A stretch of DNA of 25,115 nt from an uncultured Blautia sp. (GTDB lineage Bacteria > Bacillota > Clostridia > Lachnospirales > Lachnospiraceae), in contig CAMOXX010000013.1 in assembly GCA_946629475.1 (NCBI GenBank), positions 1 to 25,115 of the forward strand. Reading direction: 5' to 3'. The position numbers were made by a program, and so were the translations under genes. Below are positions 17,032 to 24,504 of the stretch, one piece after another. The notes beneath the pieces are model-generated. The model searched no databases. It worked only from the letters and a program-made list of their open reading frames with translations, and was not told the origin of the DNA. The first letter of the stretch is position 1, and every line of letters starts with the position of its first letter.

Positions 17032-17607
17032 TTAGGACAGGAAGTCCTCGTCGTCATCGTCCAGATCGGCGAAGTCATCCTCCGGTCTGGTCCGGCTGCC
17101 GAGCGGGGTGCCGTCGGCCAGCTTCTGGATGTGGTTCAGGCCGCACGCGATGCCGCGGTTGCCGTTGCTGTTGTACGCATAAAAGTTGATCGACGCCCTG
17201 CCGATGATGCCGGAGTAAAGCTCCGAGGTGTCAAGGATGGGCTGCTTGTCCGCATCGACGACGCCGGGCTTGTTGGTGGAGTTGGCGTTGACGAAATACG
17301 CGTTCTTATACGCATCATCGCCCTTGCGATCTTTGTCGCCGTCACGCAGCGGAGTCTTGATATCCTCCAGAGCGGGGACGGACTTGCTGCTGCCCTTGAG
17401 CTTGCTCTGGCCTTCCTCATAGGCGGCCCTGATCGCAGCGCGGATCTTCTCGATGGTCACGGTGTCGGACTTCGGGATGATCAGAGAGACGGAATACTTG
17501 GGGGTGCCGCCGCCGAGGGGCGTCTTGGGCTCGTTGACATTCAGATAGGACATGACGGTGTGTTTGCCGGTGATGACCTTGGTGGGGTTTTTGACAGTGT
17601 TGCTCAT
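17032..17607 (-). CDS. DUF2815 protein, probable phage single-strand DNA-binding/recombination protein
   Basis: The 191-aa protein begins with TGKHTVMSYLNVNEPKT and GGTPKYSVSLIIPKSD, features of DUF2815, and ends in a highly acidic tail (PEDDFADLDDDDEDFL), as in single-strand DNA-binding proteins that recruit partners through an acidic C-terminus. DUF2815 proteins occur next to DUF2800 nucleases in Clostridia phages, as here (5 bp between genes), suggesting an exonuclease plus ssDNA-binding pair for replication or recombination. The ssDNA-binding role is inferred from tail and context. GGAGG precedes the ATG at 17607. Confidence 0.88.
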   Translation of the reverse strand: MSNTVKNPTKVITGKHTVMSYLNVNEPKTPLGGGTPKYSVSLIIPKSDTVTIEKIRAAIRAAYEEGQSKLKGSSKSVPALEDIKTPLRDGDKDRKGDDAYKNAYFVNANSTNKPGVVDADKQPILDTSELYSGIIGRASINFYAYNSNGNRGIACGLNHIQKLADGTPLGSRTRPEDDFADLDDDDEDFLS

Positions 17608-17612
17608 GATAA

Positions 17613-18749
17613 TTAATCCTCCATAAAATCAGATTGTGCTGTGTTGTACTCCGGACGTTTGTCAGTATTTGGAGCCAGCACGGGTTTTCCCTGCGGTTTT
17701 GCGATAAGCCCGCCGAGGAGCTCATCAAACTTCTTTTTGCCGAGCTGCTTCGTCATCGCGGTGATGCCCAGCAGCTTCTTTTCATACGGATCGTACCCGG
17801 CACGCGATACGACCTGTGCCACAGCCACCTCATCTGTGTACTTGCGGTTGCTCCGGCCTTCGACCAGTTTGAAACCCGGATAGCGAACGCCGGAGAGCGC
17901 CTGCTGCAAAGCGAATTCTTTGATGTCCTCCGCCCAGGATACGAGGCTGTCGATCTGCGGCAGGATCGCCGCAATCTCATCTGCATCCAGCGTGGGGGCC
18001 TCGGCAAATTCGTACTTTGCCAGTTCCATGCTGTACTCGGCCCGCGCCCTGCAACTGGCCTTGATCTTGCAGAACTGGCAGTGGTCCCCGGCGGCGAAAT
18101 CGCCGAGCCCTTCATAGGCCAGCTTAGCAATCGGGGCCAGCACCTCGTCGGCCCATTTCAGCAGGTCTTCCTTCGTCATCTCAAAGGTGTCCACGTTCTC
18201 CCTGCGCGGTTGGAAGATCGAGAGCTTGATACGGTGGATGTCGTACAGGTCCCCGAAGGTGTCCAGCGCACCGAGCGCATAGCATTTGAGCTGACTGTTT
18301 CCGGTGCCGTCTTCGCCCGAGGCGCTGACCAGAATCCCGACGCCATATTTCAGGTCCACGATGTGCAGGAGATCGTCAGCGACGATCACGCAGTCTCCGG
18401 TCCCGAAACCGTGCTCGACCCATTTGGAAAAGTCCAGGGTCTGCTCGATGCAGACCAGCGGGTCGGCACAGAGCTTCTTGGCCTCAGCGACCTGCTCCAT
18501 CACAAAGGCCGCATAGCCTTCGGCAGCTTCCTGCATCTCGGCGTCGTACCAGGTCAGGTTCTCGGTAGGATCACGGCTGTTCCTGCCCAGCGCCTTCTCC
18601 GCGAGATAGGCGGCAAGCTCGTGGGCGTCCGTGCCCTGCTGGGCGTAGGGGCTGCCACGATCTTCCTCCTGTGCACACAGCTTTGCGCTGGGCGGGCATC
18701 GGAGCCACCGTTCACTGGCGGAGGCGGCGAGGTATGCGTGTTTAGCCAT
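17613..18749 (-). CDS. DUF2800 protein, Cas4/RecB-like PD-(D/E)xK nuclease with Fe-S-type cysteines
   Basis: The nuclease core is visible: H43 in TDAHELA, D119 in GTGDCVIV, D132-L-K134 and QLKCYALG (153-160). Four cysteines placed as in Cas4/AddB iron-sulfur nucleases are present: C18 (RCPPSAKLC) and C224, C227, C233 (CQFCKIKASC). The 378-aa length is usual for DUF2800. It likely resects DNA ends as partner of the DUF2815 protein. Its ATG overlaps the stop of the 99-aa gene by 8 bp and DUF2815 follows directly, so these three genes form one translational unit. Activity is inferred from residues, not proven. Confidence 0.88.
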   Translation of the reverse strand: MAKHAYLAASASERWLRCPPSAKLCAQEEDRGSPYAQQGTDAHELAAYLAEKALGRNSRDPTENLTWYDAEMQEAAEGYAAFVMEQVAEAKKLCADPLVCIEQTLDFSKWVEHGFGTGDCVIVADDLLHIVDLKYGVGILVSASGEDGTGNSQLKCYALGALDTFGDLYDIHRIKLSIFQPRRENVDTFEMTKEDLLKWADEVLAPIAKLAYEGLGDFAAGDHCQFCKIKASCRARAEYSMELAKYEFAEAPTLDADEIAAILPQIDSLVSWAEDIKEFALQQALSGVRYPGFKLVEGRSNRKYTDEVAVAQVVSRAGYDPYEKKLLGITAMTKQLGKKKFDELLGGLIAKPQGKPVLAPNTDKRPEYNTAQSDFMED

Positions 18750-19041
18750 TCCCTACACCCTCCGCGTCCGCGACGATCGCGGCGAACTCGCTCGGGTCCT
18801 TTACATCGGAAAGCTGCTTCACACCATGCGCGGTGAGAATTGCTTTGACTTCTGCCCGGAAACCGGTCCTCGACTTCTCTGCCAGAATCGCCCGGACCTG
18901 CTCATAGGTGTATGCCGGTTCCTCTGCAGGGACGTCCTGCTGCTGGGCCTCTGCGCCTTCAAGCTGCGCGGCGAGATCCGCCATGTCAGCACTCAGCTTC
19001 TTCAGCCCGTCGATGAGAACTTTCTTGTCTTGTTTTGTCAT
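18742..19041 (-). CDS. Phage protein of unknown function, first gene of leftward replication operon (99 aa)
   Basis: An N-terminal helix with charged and leucine residues (IDGLKKLSADMADLAAQLEG, possible short coiled coil) leads through an acidic linker to a C-terminal part with YTYEQVRAILAEKSRTGF and EVKAILTAHGVKQLSDV. Similar small proteins precede DUF2800 in Clostridia prophages; I know no function. GGAGG lies before the ATG at 19041. Motif copies at 19079-19104 and 19152-19177 lie upstream in the same orientation. Confidence 0.75.
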   Translation of the reverse strand: MTKQDKKVLIDGLKKLSADMADLAAQLEGAEAQQQDVPAEEPAYTYEQVRAILAEKSRTGFRAEVKAILTAHGVKQLSDVKDPSEFAAIVADAEGVGNG

Positions 19042-19078
19042 GAGAGTTTTTCCTCCTTCCTGTCGTTCTCGCTTTCCA

Positions 19079-19104
19079 ATGCCTGCAAACAGCGGATTTT
19101 TATA
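19079..19104 (-). promoter_or_regulatory. Spaced motif copy 1 (leftward), candidate phage promoter/operator
   Basis: On the minus strand this reads TATAAAAAT, 8 bases, TGCAGGCAT, ending 37 bp before the ATG of the leftward operon. The TATAAA part can serve as a -10 but no good -35 lies 17 bp upstream, suggesting an activator or a non-standard sigma factor. The same arrangement recurs at 19152-19177 and, inverted, at 19216-19241. Confidence 0.6.
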
Positions 19105-19151
19105 ATGCGTTTTGAAAAAAGTATTTCCGCTGCCTGTCCGGCTGACTTCCT

Positions 19152-19177
19152 ATGCCTGCATATCGCCGATTTTTATA
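19152..19177 (-). promoter_or_regulatory. Spaced motif copy 2 (leftward)
   Basis: This copy has TATAAAAAT, 8 bases and TGCAGGCAT on the minus strand, in the same orientation as copy 1 and 73 bp upstream of it. It abuts the rightward terminator hairpin at 19177-19199. It may be a second start site or a regulator-binding site for the leftward operon. Confidence 0.55.
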
Positions 19178-19205
19178 GCCGCTCCATCACGGGGCGGCTT
19201 TTTTT
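19177..19205 (+). terminator. Rightward intrinsic terminator inside the divergent control region
   Basis: A 9-bp stem (AGCCGCTCC 19177-19185 with GGGGCGGCT 19191-19199, one wobble, loop ATCAC) is followed by seven T. No gene ends just upstream on the plus strand, so it either insulates the rightward operon from antisense transcripts of the leftward operon, or is a leftover from rearrangement. Confidence 0.7.
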
Positions 19206-19215
19206 GTTTTTCCGT

Positions 19216-19241
19216 TATAAAAAAGAGGCTTTTGCAGGCAT
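19216..19241 (+). promoter_or_regulatory. Spaced motif copy 3 (rightward), candidate phage promoter/operator
   Basis: TATAAAAAA (19216-19224), 8 bases and TGCAGGCAT (19233-19241) lie on the plus strand, 33 bp before the ATG of the rightward operon. The orientation follows the operon it precedes, as do copies 1 and 2 for the leftward operon, which supports a promoter-linked role. Confidence 0.6.
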
Positions 19242-19274
19242 AGGAGTGCAGAACGATGAAAGGAGCTGCTTCCT

Positions 19275-19616
19275 ATGGAAATCAGGAATAAGGATTCACC
19301 CGTGGTGTACATCTGCTCACCCTACTCGGGTGATGTGGAACGCAACGCCGAGATGGCCCGGCGCTACAGCCGTTATGCCATCGACAACGGATATGTCCCC
19401 ATCACTCCGCACCTCTGGCTGCCCGGCATCCTGTCGGAAGAGACAGAACGCGAGCTGGCGATCTGCTTGGATCTTCGGCTGCTCGACCTGGTATCGGAGC
19501 TGTGGGTCTGCGGGGACACGGTCAGTGAAGGAATGAAGCGTGAGATCGCTCACGCGGCGGAGGCCGGAATCCCGGTCAGAATTTTTCAGGAGGAATTATT
19601 CAATGTACGCGATTGA
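19275..19616 (+). CDS. DUF4406/DUF7768-like protein (nucleoside deoxyribosyltransferase-like fold)
   Basis: The protein (113 aa) shows VVYICSPYSGDVERNAE near the N-terminus, YVPITPHLWLPGIL in the middle, and ELWVCGDTVSEGMKREIAHA near the C-terminus. These are the family's hallmarks, related to nucleoside 2-deoxyribosyltransferase-like folds; the actual substrate is unknown. AAAGGAG sits 9 bases before the ATG at 19275. A 12-codon frame (19256-19291) with its own TAGGAG overlaps the start in another frame and might couple translation. It is the first gene of the rightward replication operon and overlaps the next gene by 14 bp. Confidence 0.85.
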   Translation: MEIRNKDSPVVYICSPYSGDVERNAEMARRYSRYAIDNGYVPITPHLWLPGILSEETERELAICLDLRLLDLVSELWVCGDTVSEGMKREIAHAAEAGIPVRIFQEELFNVRD

Positions 19617-19935
19617 TACAAGTAACCATAAGATCAACGGCGAGAAGGTCGATACCTTTCTGCGGACTATCCAAGACGGCGATACCCATCTTGAGGTGGA
19701 GGCCGGGACCACCGGCTTTCAGGGCGCTTGCTGCCGCGAGGCCGGGAGCCGCACCTATCTGGCGCTGCTCTGCCGACAGGGGGATTTCTTCTTCGGCCCC
19801 ATCAAGGACGATGAGGGCAGGGTCGTCGGCATCCGGATCGCCAGCTGCGGCGACGATGGTCTGGACGCCATTCTGAAGGCGCTCGAATTCACCTATCACG
19901 CTCTCGACGACCAGTGCAGCGGTGTGGACGATTAA
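19603..19935 (+). CDS. Small phage protein of unknown function (110 aa)
   Basis: The start at 19603 is set by AGGAGGAA 7 bases upstream, inside the end of the previous gene. The protein is soluble, acidic and beta-rich in the middle (GTTGFQGACCREAGSRTYLALLCRQGDFFFGPI) with a C-terminal helix (DGLDAILKALEFTYHAL). I recognise no catalytic motif. Coupled position between the DUF4406-like gene and the primase suggests an accessory role in replication. The real-gene call rests on ribosome binding site, overlap and composition. Confidence 0.75.
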   Translation: MYAIDTSNHKINGEKVDTFLRTIQDGDTHLEVEAGTTGFQGACCREAGSRTYLALLCRQGDFFFGPIKDDEGRVVGIRIASCGDDGLDAILKALEFTYHALDDQCSGVDD

Positions 19936-19972
19936 AAAGAAAAAAGGCAGGCCGGAGAGCTTCCGGTCTGCC
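19934..19972 (-). terminator. Hairpin with T-tract on the minus strand, upstream of the primase gene
   Basis: An 11-bp stem (19946-19956 with 19962-19972, one wobble, 5-nt loop) is followed on the minus strand by TTTTTTCTTTTT. In the sense direction there is no T-tract, so it acts, if at all, against antisense transcripts or as an mRNA structure between the 110-aa gene and the primase gene. Confidence 0.55.
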
Positions 19973-19995
19973 TGCACGACTATGGAGGATATCTG

Positions 19996-22266
19996 ATGTT
20001 CAACATTTATTACGCTGACTGCCTCGGCCGGGAGGGCAACTGCCTGTATCCCCACAAGGCCGAGGTTACGGATGCGGCATCACTGGCTCAGGCTGTCAGT
20101 CACGATTACGTCTGCGCCGAATATAAAAACAGCTACCGCAGCAAGGCAAACTTCCTGCGCAGCAACTGCCTCGCTGTCGAGTTCGATAACGATCATTCCG
20201 AGAACCCTGACGATTGGGTGACGCCGGAGGATCTGCTGGTGGCCTTCCCAGATGTGACGATCGGCATCCACTACAGCCGGAATCACCTGAAGGAGAAGAA
20301 CGGGAAGCCCGCCCGGCCGAAGTTCCATGCATTTCTGGAGATCGAGGAGACCACCGATCCAGATGCTTACAGCGCCATGAAGCGTCAGGTCGCAGCGCTT
20401 TTTCCCTTTGTCGACACCAACGCGTTGGACGCGGCTCGATTCTTTTACGGGACCGCCGATCCGCAGACGGAGTTCTTCCCAGGCATCATGACGCTCAACG
20501 CTTTCTTTGAGGAGGAAGACTTCGACGCCGGAATGGAACCGGGCAATTACGGCAGCCATGTTATTAAGGAAGGCAGCCGGAACAGCACCATGAGCCGCTT
20601 TGCCGGTCGGGTGGTCAAGCGCTATGGCTGGAACGACGCCTCGCACAAGATCTTTCTGGATGAGGCGGCCAAGTGCGATCCGCCGCTGGACGATGACGAG
20701 CTCATGAAGATCTGGCGCAGTGCCCGGAAGTTTGAACAGGTCGTCTCCGCTGCTGCAGGCTACGTCCCGCCGGAACAGTTCAACATCGCCAATCTCGCCG
20801 GTCCTGCGGGCTGCCTGAAGCCGGAGGATTACTCCGACATCGGTCAGGCGAAGATCCTGTCCCACGAATATGGAGATGAGATCTGTTTCAACCCGGCCAC
20901 GGACTTCTTCCGCTACAACGGCACCTACTGGATCGAATCCCGGGAAGAAGCGCTCGGCGCTGCCATCGAGTTTCTGGACCAGCAGCTTGCTGACGCGGAG
21001 TTGCTCATGTTCACCACTAAACAGGCCGTGCTCAATTCCGGTGCTGACGAAGAGGCGCTTTCCGGCAGCAAGAAGGCAGTGAACGGTCTTTCCGATGAAC
21101 AGATGAAGCTGCTGGCCGAATACCTGTCGGCCGTCACGTACCACAAGTTTGTGATGGGCAGACGGAATATCAAATACATCCACTCTGCAATGGAGGTGGC
21201 CAAGCCTCTGGTGTCGGTCGCCTTGGAGGATCTCAACGCAGATCCGCTGCTGCTGAACACCCCGTCCGCATCGTACCGGCTGTGCGACGGTCTCGACGGC
21301 AGGCAGGAGCACGACTGGAAGGATTACTGCACGAAGGTCACCGCGGTGGAGCCCGGCGATAAGGGCAAGGCCCTGTGGCAGGATGCGTTGAACAAAACCT
21401 TCCTGAATGATCAGGAGCTTATCAGCTATGTGCAGGAGGTGGTTGGATTGGCCGCCATCGGCAAGGTGTACATGGAGGCCATGATTATCGCTTACGGAGA
21501 AGGCCGCAACGGTAAATCCACCTTCTGGAACACCATCGCCCGTGTGCTGGGTGGCTATGCCGGTAACGTCTCGGCCGACACCCTGACGGTCGGTTGCCGG
21601 AGAAATGTCAAGCCGGAACTGGCCGAGCTCAAAGGCGTGCGCCTCGCGCTGGCCAAAGAGCTCGAGGAGGGCACCCGCATGAACACCTCGGTGGTCAAGC
21701 AACTCACCTCCACCGACGACATTTACGGCGAGAAGAAGTTCTGCAAGCCCGCATCTTTCACGCCGTCCCATACTCTGGTCCTGTACACGAACCACCTGCC
21801 TCGCGTCGGTGCCACTGACGAGGGTACCTGGCGTCGGCTGATCGTCATTCCCTTCAACGCTGTGTTTGAGGGCAAAAGCGATCAGAAGAACTACGGCGAC
21901 TATCTGTATCAGAACGCAGGCCCGGCTGTGCTGGCGTGGATCATCGAAGGGGCCAAGCGCATCATCGCAAAGGACTTCAAAGTGAAGAACCCGAAGATCG
22001 TGCAGGATGCCATCGACGCATATCGCGGGCAGAACGACTGGCTGAATGAATTTCTGGAAGAGTGCTGCGAGCTCGCCCCGACGTACACAGAAAAGTCCGG
22101 TGAGCTCTATCAGGAGTACCGGTCTTACTGCCTGCGCATGGGCGAGTTTGCCAGAAGCACCACGGATTTTTATGGCGCTCTGGCTCAGCGGGACTTTGAA
22201 CGCCATCGCACAAAGAATGGTGTGCTGGTCAGAGGGCTCCGCATTAAGAGCGAATTTGACGGCTGA
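19996..22266 (+). CDS. Phage primase-helicase: AEP-like primase fused to D5/P4-family SF3 helicase
   Basis: The 756-aa protein combines two activities. The N-terminal part (about 1-180) has VEFDNDH (61-67, D64/D66 as likely metal ligands), IHYSRNH (91-97) and RPKFHAFLEI (107-116), as in archaeo-eukaryotic-type primases of mobile elements. The C-terminal part (about 470-700) is an SF3 helicase: Walker A GEGRNGKST (501-509), acidic Walker B region KELEEG (554-559) and sensor YTNHLP (597-602). It would prime and unwind the element's origin, possibly the inverted-repeat region just downstream. GGAGG lies 7 bases before the ATG. All key residues are present. Exact primase subfamily is not certain. 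Confidence 0.92.
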   Translation: MFNIYYADCLGREGNCLYPHKAEVTDAASLAQAVSHDYVCAEYKNSYRSKANFLRSNCLAVEFDNDHSENPDDWVTPEDLLVAFPDVTIGIHYSRNHLKEKNGKPARPKFHAFLEIEETTDPDAYSAMKRQVAALFPFVDTNALDAARFFYGTADPQTEFFPGIMTLNAFFEEEDFDAGMEPGNYGSHVIKEGSRNSTMSRFAGRVVKRYGWNDASHKIFLDEAAKCDPPLDDDELMKIWRSARKFEQVVSAAAGYVPPEQFNIANLAGPAGCLKPEDYSDIGQAKILSHEYGDEICFNPATDFFRYNGTYWIESREEALGAAIEFLDQQLADAELLMFTTKQAVLNSGADEEALSGSKKAVNGLSDEQMKLLAEYLSAVTYHKFVMGRRNIKYIHSAMEVAKPLVSVALEDLNADPLLLNTPSASYRLCDGLDGRQEHDWKDYCTKVTAVEPGDKGKALWQDALNKTFLNDQELISYVQEVVGLAAIGKVYMEAMIIAYGEGRNGKSTFWNTIARVLGGYAGNVSADTLTVGCRRNVKPELAELKGVRLALAKELEEGTRMNTSVVKQLTSTDDIYGEKKFCKPASFTPSHTLVLYTNHLPRVGATDEGTWRRLIVIPFNAVFEGKSDQKNYGDYLYQNAGPAVLAWIIEGAKRIIAKDFKVKNPKIVQDAIDAYRGQNDWLNEFLEECCELAPTYTEKSGELYQEYRSYCLRMGEFARSTTDFYGALAQRDFERHRTKNGVLVRGLRIKSEFDG

Positions 22267-22279
22267 AAAGGTGGATGAA

Positions 22280-22542
22280 GGTGTAGGTCTGGCACGAAAG
22301 TCTGAGGCTATAATCCCGGAAAACGACCTACACCGATTTTCATCATCAAGAATTGGACCGGAAAAACGCTCGATTGACCTGCACCATACTGCATGGTGCA
22401 AGAGCCTGAAAAGCCTGTAATACCAGCACTTTTTCAAGTGGTGCATCTGGGTGAACCTCTTTTCCAGAACCCCCTATAGTAGAAAAATTTTAGAAATAAA
22501 AATGCTATAGGGAGGGTCCTGTAGAGACCATCACCCAGGTGC
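22280..22542. other. Non-coding region of nested inverted repeats with AT-rich core: candidate replication origin or structured RNA
   Basis: The 310 bp between the primase and VRR-NUC genes hold no convincing gene but several perfect or near-perfect inverted repeats. These are GGTGTAGGTC (22280-22289) with GACCTACACC (22325-22334); TGCACCAT/ATGGTGCA (22380-22400, 5-nt loop); GCATCTGGGTGA (22443-22454) with TCACCCAGGTGC (22531-22542, one mismatch); and, nested inside the last, CCCTATAG (22472-22479) with CTATAGGG (22505-22512). The innermost segment is almost pure A/T. GACCTACACC and GACCTGCACC (22376-22385) also repeat directly. An AT-rich core inside palindromes next to a primase-helicase gene fits an origin; an RNA element is the alternative. 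Confidence 0.5.
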
Positions 22543-22576
22543 ACCCTCTCCAAGGCTGGTGAAGGGAGGATCGCGT

Positions 22577-22858
22577 ATGCGTGAAAAGACTATAGAAAAG
22601 AAGCTCGTGCAGGCAGTGAAGAGCGAAGGCGGCATGTGCCCAAAGCTGGTGTCGCCTGGTACGGACGGGATGCCCGATCGCATGGTGCTGCTGCCCGAGG
22701 CCCGCATCGGCTTCGTCGAGGTGAAGGCTCCCGGCGCAAAGCCCCGGCCCTTACAGGAGCGGCGGCACGAGCAACTGCGGGAGCTCGGTTTTCAGGTCTC
22801 CGTTCTGGACGACCCGGAACAGATCCCCGGCATCATTGAGGAGATACGGAATGTATGA
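22577..22858 (+). CDS. VRR-NUC domain nuclease
   Basis: The 93-aa single-domain protein shows SPGTDGMPDRMVL, then FVEVKAP (E and K of the PD-(D/E)xK core) and PRPLQERRHEQLRELGF, the classic VRR-NUC layout. Such stand-alone nucleases are standard in Clostridia phage replication modules, next to SNF2-like helicases, and are thought to process branched DNA. The ATG at 22577 is chosen for AGGGAGGA 6 bases upstream. It overlaps the next gene by 8 bp. Confidence 0.93.
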   Translation: MREKTIEKKLVQAVKSEGGMCPKLVSPGTDGMPDRMVLLPEARIGFVEVKAPGAKPRPLQERRHEQLRELGFQVSVLDDPEQIPGIIEEIRNV

Positions 22859-23087
22859 AGCCAATTATGAGAAGCTGGCCAACGCCATCATCCTGCAGGC
22901 GGTGAAGGACTTCCGGCCCGCATACCGTCGGCTGCGTCGGCACCCCGAGGATAAGCTGGCGCAGGACACGGTCAGGGAGATCACGAAGTTCTTCTGTTCG
23001 GATTACTTCTGCGCCCTGGCCGATCTGGATGGCCCGGCGCTGCTGCAGCGGATCATGAAAGAGATTGACAACAGGAGCATCAAATGA
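22851..23087 (+). CDS. Small phage protein of unknown function (78 aa)
   Basis: This is a basic, helical protein: YEKLANAIILQAVKDFRPAYRRLRRHPED, then VREITKFFCSDYFCALADLDGPALLQRIMKEID. Proteins of this size and type lie between VRR-NUC and helicase genes in related prophages; I know no function. GAGGAG (22838-22843) precedes the ATG, which lies within the VRR-NUC gene end; its stop overlaps the helicase start (ATGA). This tight coupling supports a shared role. Confidence 0.8.
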   Translation: MYEANYEKLANAIILQAVKDFRPAYRRLRRHPEDKLAQDTVREITKFFCSDYFCALADLDGPALLQRIMKEIDNRSIK

Positions 23088-24463
23088 AAAGAACTGACTT
23101 ACATGAATACCAGAACTACTGCGTGGAGTTTCTGAAAACACACCCGGAAGCCCTGCTGATCCTCGAAATGGGACTCGGCAAATCTGCGGTGTCGCTGACC
23201 GCCATTCTGGATCTGATGTTTGACAGCTTCGACGTCGGGAAGGTACTGGTGATCGCGCCTCTCCGCGTGGCAAAAACGGTATGGCCGGAAGAGCGCGAGA
23301 CCTGGGAGCACGCCAACTTCCTGCGCATGAGCGTGATGGTAGGCAGCGCCAAGCAACGCGAAACAGCCCTGCGGACCCCGGCCGATGTCTACGTCATCAA
23401 CCGGGAAAACGTGAAATGGCTTGTGGACTATCTGGAAAAGCTGCACCGGCCCTGGCCCTTCGATATGGTAGTGATCGACGAGCTCTCCTCCTTCAAGAAT
23501 CATCAGAGCCAACGGTGGAAGGCGCTGCGGAAGGTCCGGCCACAGATCAAGCGGATCGTCGGACTCACCGGCACCCCGGCCAGCAACGGCCTGATGGACT
23601 TGTGGGCAGAGACTTTCCTGATCGACAAGGGCGTCCGACTTGGGCGGTTCATCGGCAGATACCGAGAGGCGTATTTCAGGCCAGCAGGCATGAACCCCTA
23701 CACTGGCATTGTTTACAACTATATCCCACTCCCCGGCGCGGAGGAAGCGATCTACAGCAAGATCTCCGACATCTCCGTCTCCATGAAAGCGCTGGACTAT
23801 CTGGATATGCCCGAGAGCGTGACGGTCAACCACTATGTGGACATGGAGCCTGCCGAGCGTGATCTGTACGACGCCATGAAAAAGGAACTGCTGGTGGAGG
23901 TGGACGGAGAAACCATCGATGCCGCCAATGCCGCGGTTCTCTCTGGAAAGCTGCTGCAGATGGCTAACGGCGCTCTCTACAACGCCGACCGGGAGACGCG
24001 CGTCATTCACGACCGGAAGCTGGAGATGCTGGGTGATCTGATCGAGCAGGCCAATGGCAAGAACGTATTGGTGGCGTACTGGTACCAGCACGACCATGAG
24101 CGCATCCGGGAATACCTGACGGAGCTTGGGTATAAACCCCGGGACCTGAAAAGCGATCAGGACATCGCGGACTGGAATGCGGGCAAGATCCAGGTCGCCC
24201 TGATCTCCCCGGCCAGTGCAGGCCATGGCCTCAACATCCAGCGCGGCGGCCATATCCTGATCTGGTTTTCGCTGGTGTGGAGCTTGGAGCTCTACCAGCA
24301 GACAAATGCACGCCTTTGGAGGCAAGGACAAAAAGAGGTGGTGACGATCCATCACATCCTGACGCGGGATACTGTGGACGGCGATGTTCTGGATGCCCTG
24401 AAGCACAAGGACACGACGCAGCAGAACCTCATCGCGGCTGTGAAGGCCCACCTGACTATCTGA
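23084..24463 (+). CDS. Small SNF2-like (SF2) phage helicase
   Basis: The 459-aa protein has motif I LEMGLGKS (27-34), motif II DELS (132-135, in place of DEAH), motif III LTGTPASNGL (161-170), motif V SPASAGHGLNIQ (375-386) and motif VI QTNARLWRQGQ (406-416), the minimal SNF2-like core found in phage replication modules. It translocates on DNA and probably supports replication or recombination with VRR-NUC. The ATG overlaps the previous stop. The final 40 residues carry no extra domain. Confidence 0.93.
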   Translation: MKRTDLHEYQNYCVEFLKTHPEALLILEMGLGKSAVSLTAILDLMFDSFDVGKVLVIAPLRVAKTVWPEERETWEHANFLRMSVMVGSAKQRETALRTPADVYVINRENVKWLVDYLEKLHRPWPFDMVVIDELSSFKNHQSQRWKALRKVRPQIKRIVGLTGTPASNGLMDLWAETFLIDKGVRLGRFIGRYREAYFRPAGMNPYTGIVYNYIPLPGAEEAIYSKISDISVSMKALDYLDMPESVTVNHYVDMEPAERDLYDAMKKELLVEVDGETIDAANAAVLSGKLLQMANGALYNADRETRVIHDRKLEMLGDLIEQANGKNVLVAYWYQHDHERIREYLTELGYKPRDLKSDQDIADWNAGKIQVALISPASAGHGLNIQRGGHILIWFSLVWSLELYQQTNARLWRQGQKEVVTIHHILTRDTVDGDVLDALKHKDTTQQNLIAAVKAHLTI

Positions 24464-24504
24464 ATGGCAATCCGAGGGATTCTATTTTTTCGGAGGTAAA
24501 TGCC

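Noticed and set aside
17634..18836. Plus-strand open frame (400 codons) over the DUF2800 gene
   Set aside because: Shadow frame; the minus-strand product has a full nuclease core and cysteine cluster.
20080..22446. Very long minus-strand open frame (788 codons) over the primase gene
   Set aside because: It is antisense to a primase-helicase with intact motifs, has no ribosome binding site, and its product has no recognisable motifs. GC-rich third positions explain it.
23099..24451. Minus-strand open frame (450 codons) over the SNF2-like helicase
   Set aside because: Antisense shadow of a gene with clear helicase motifs.
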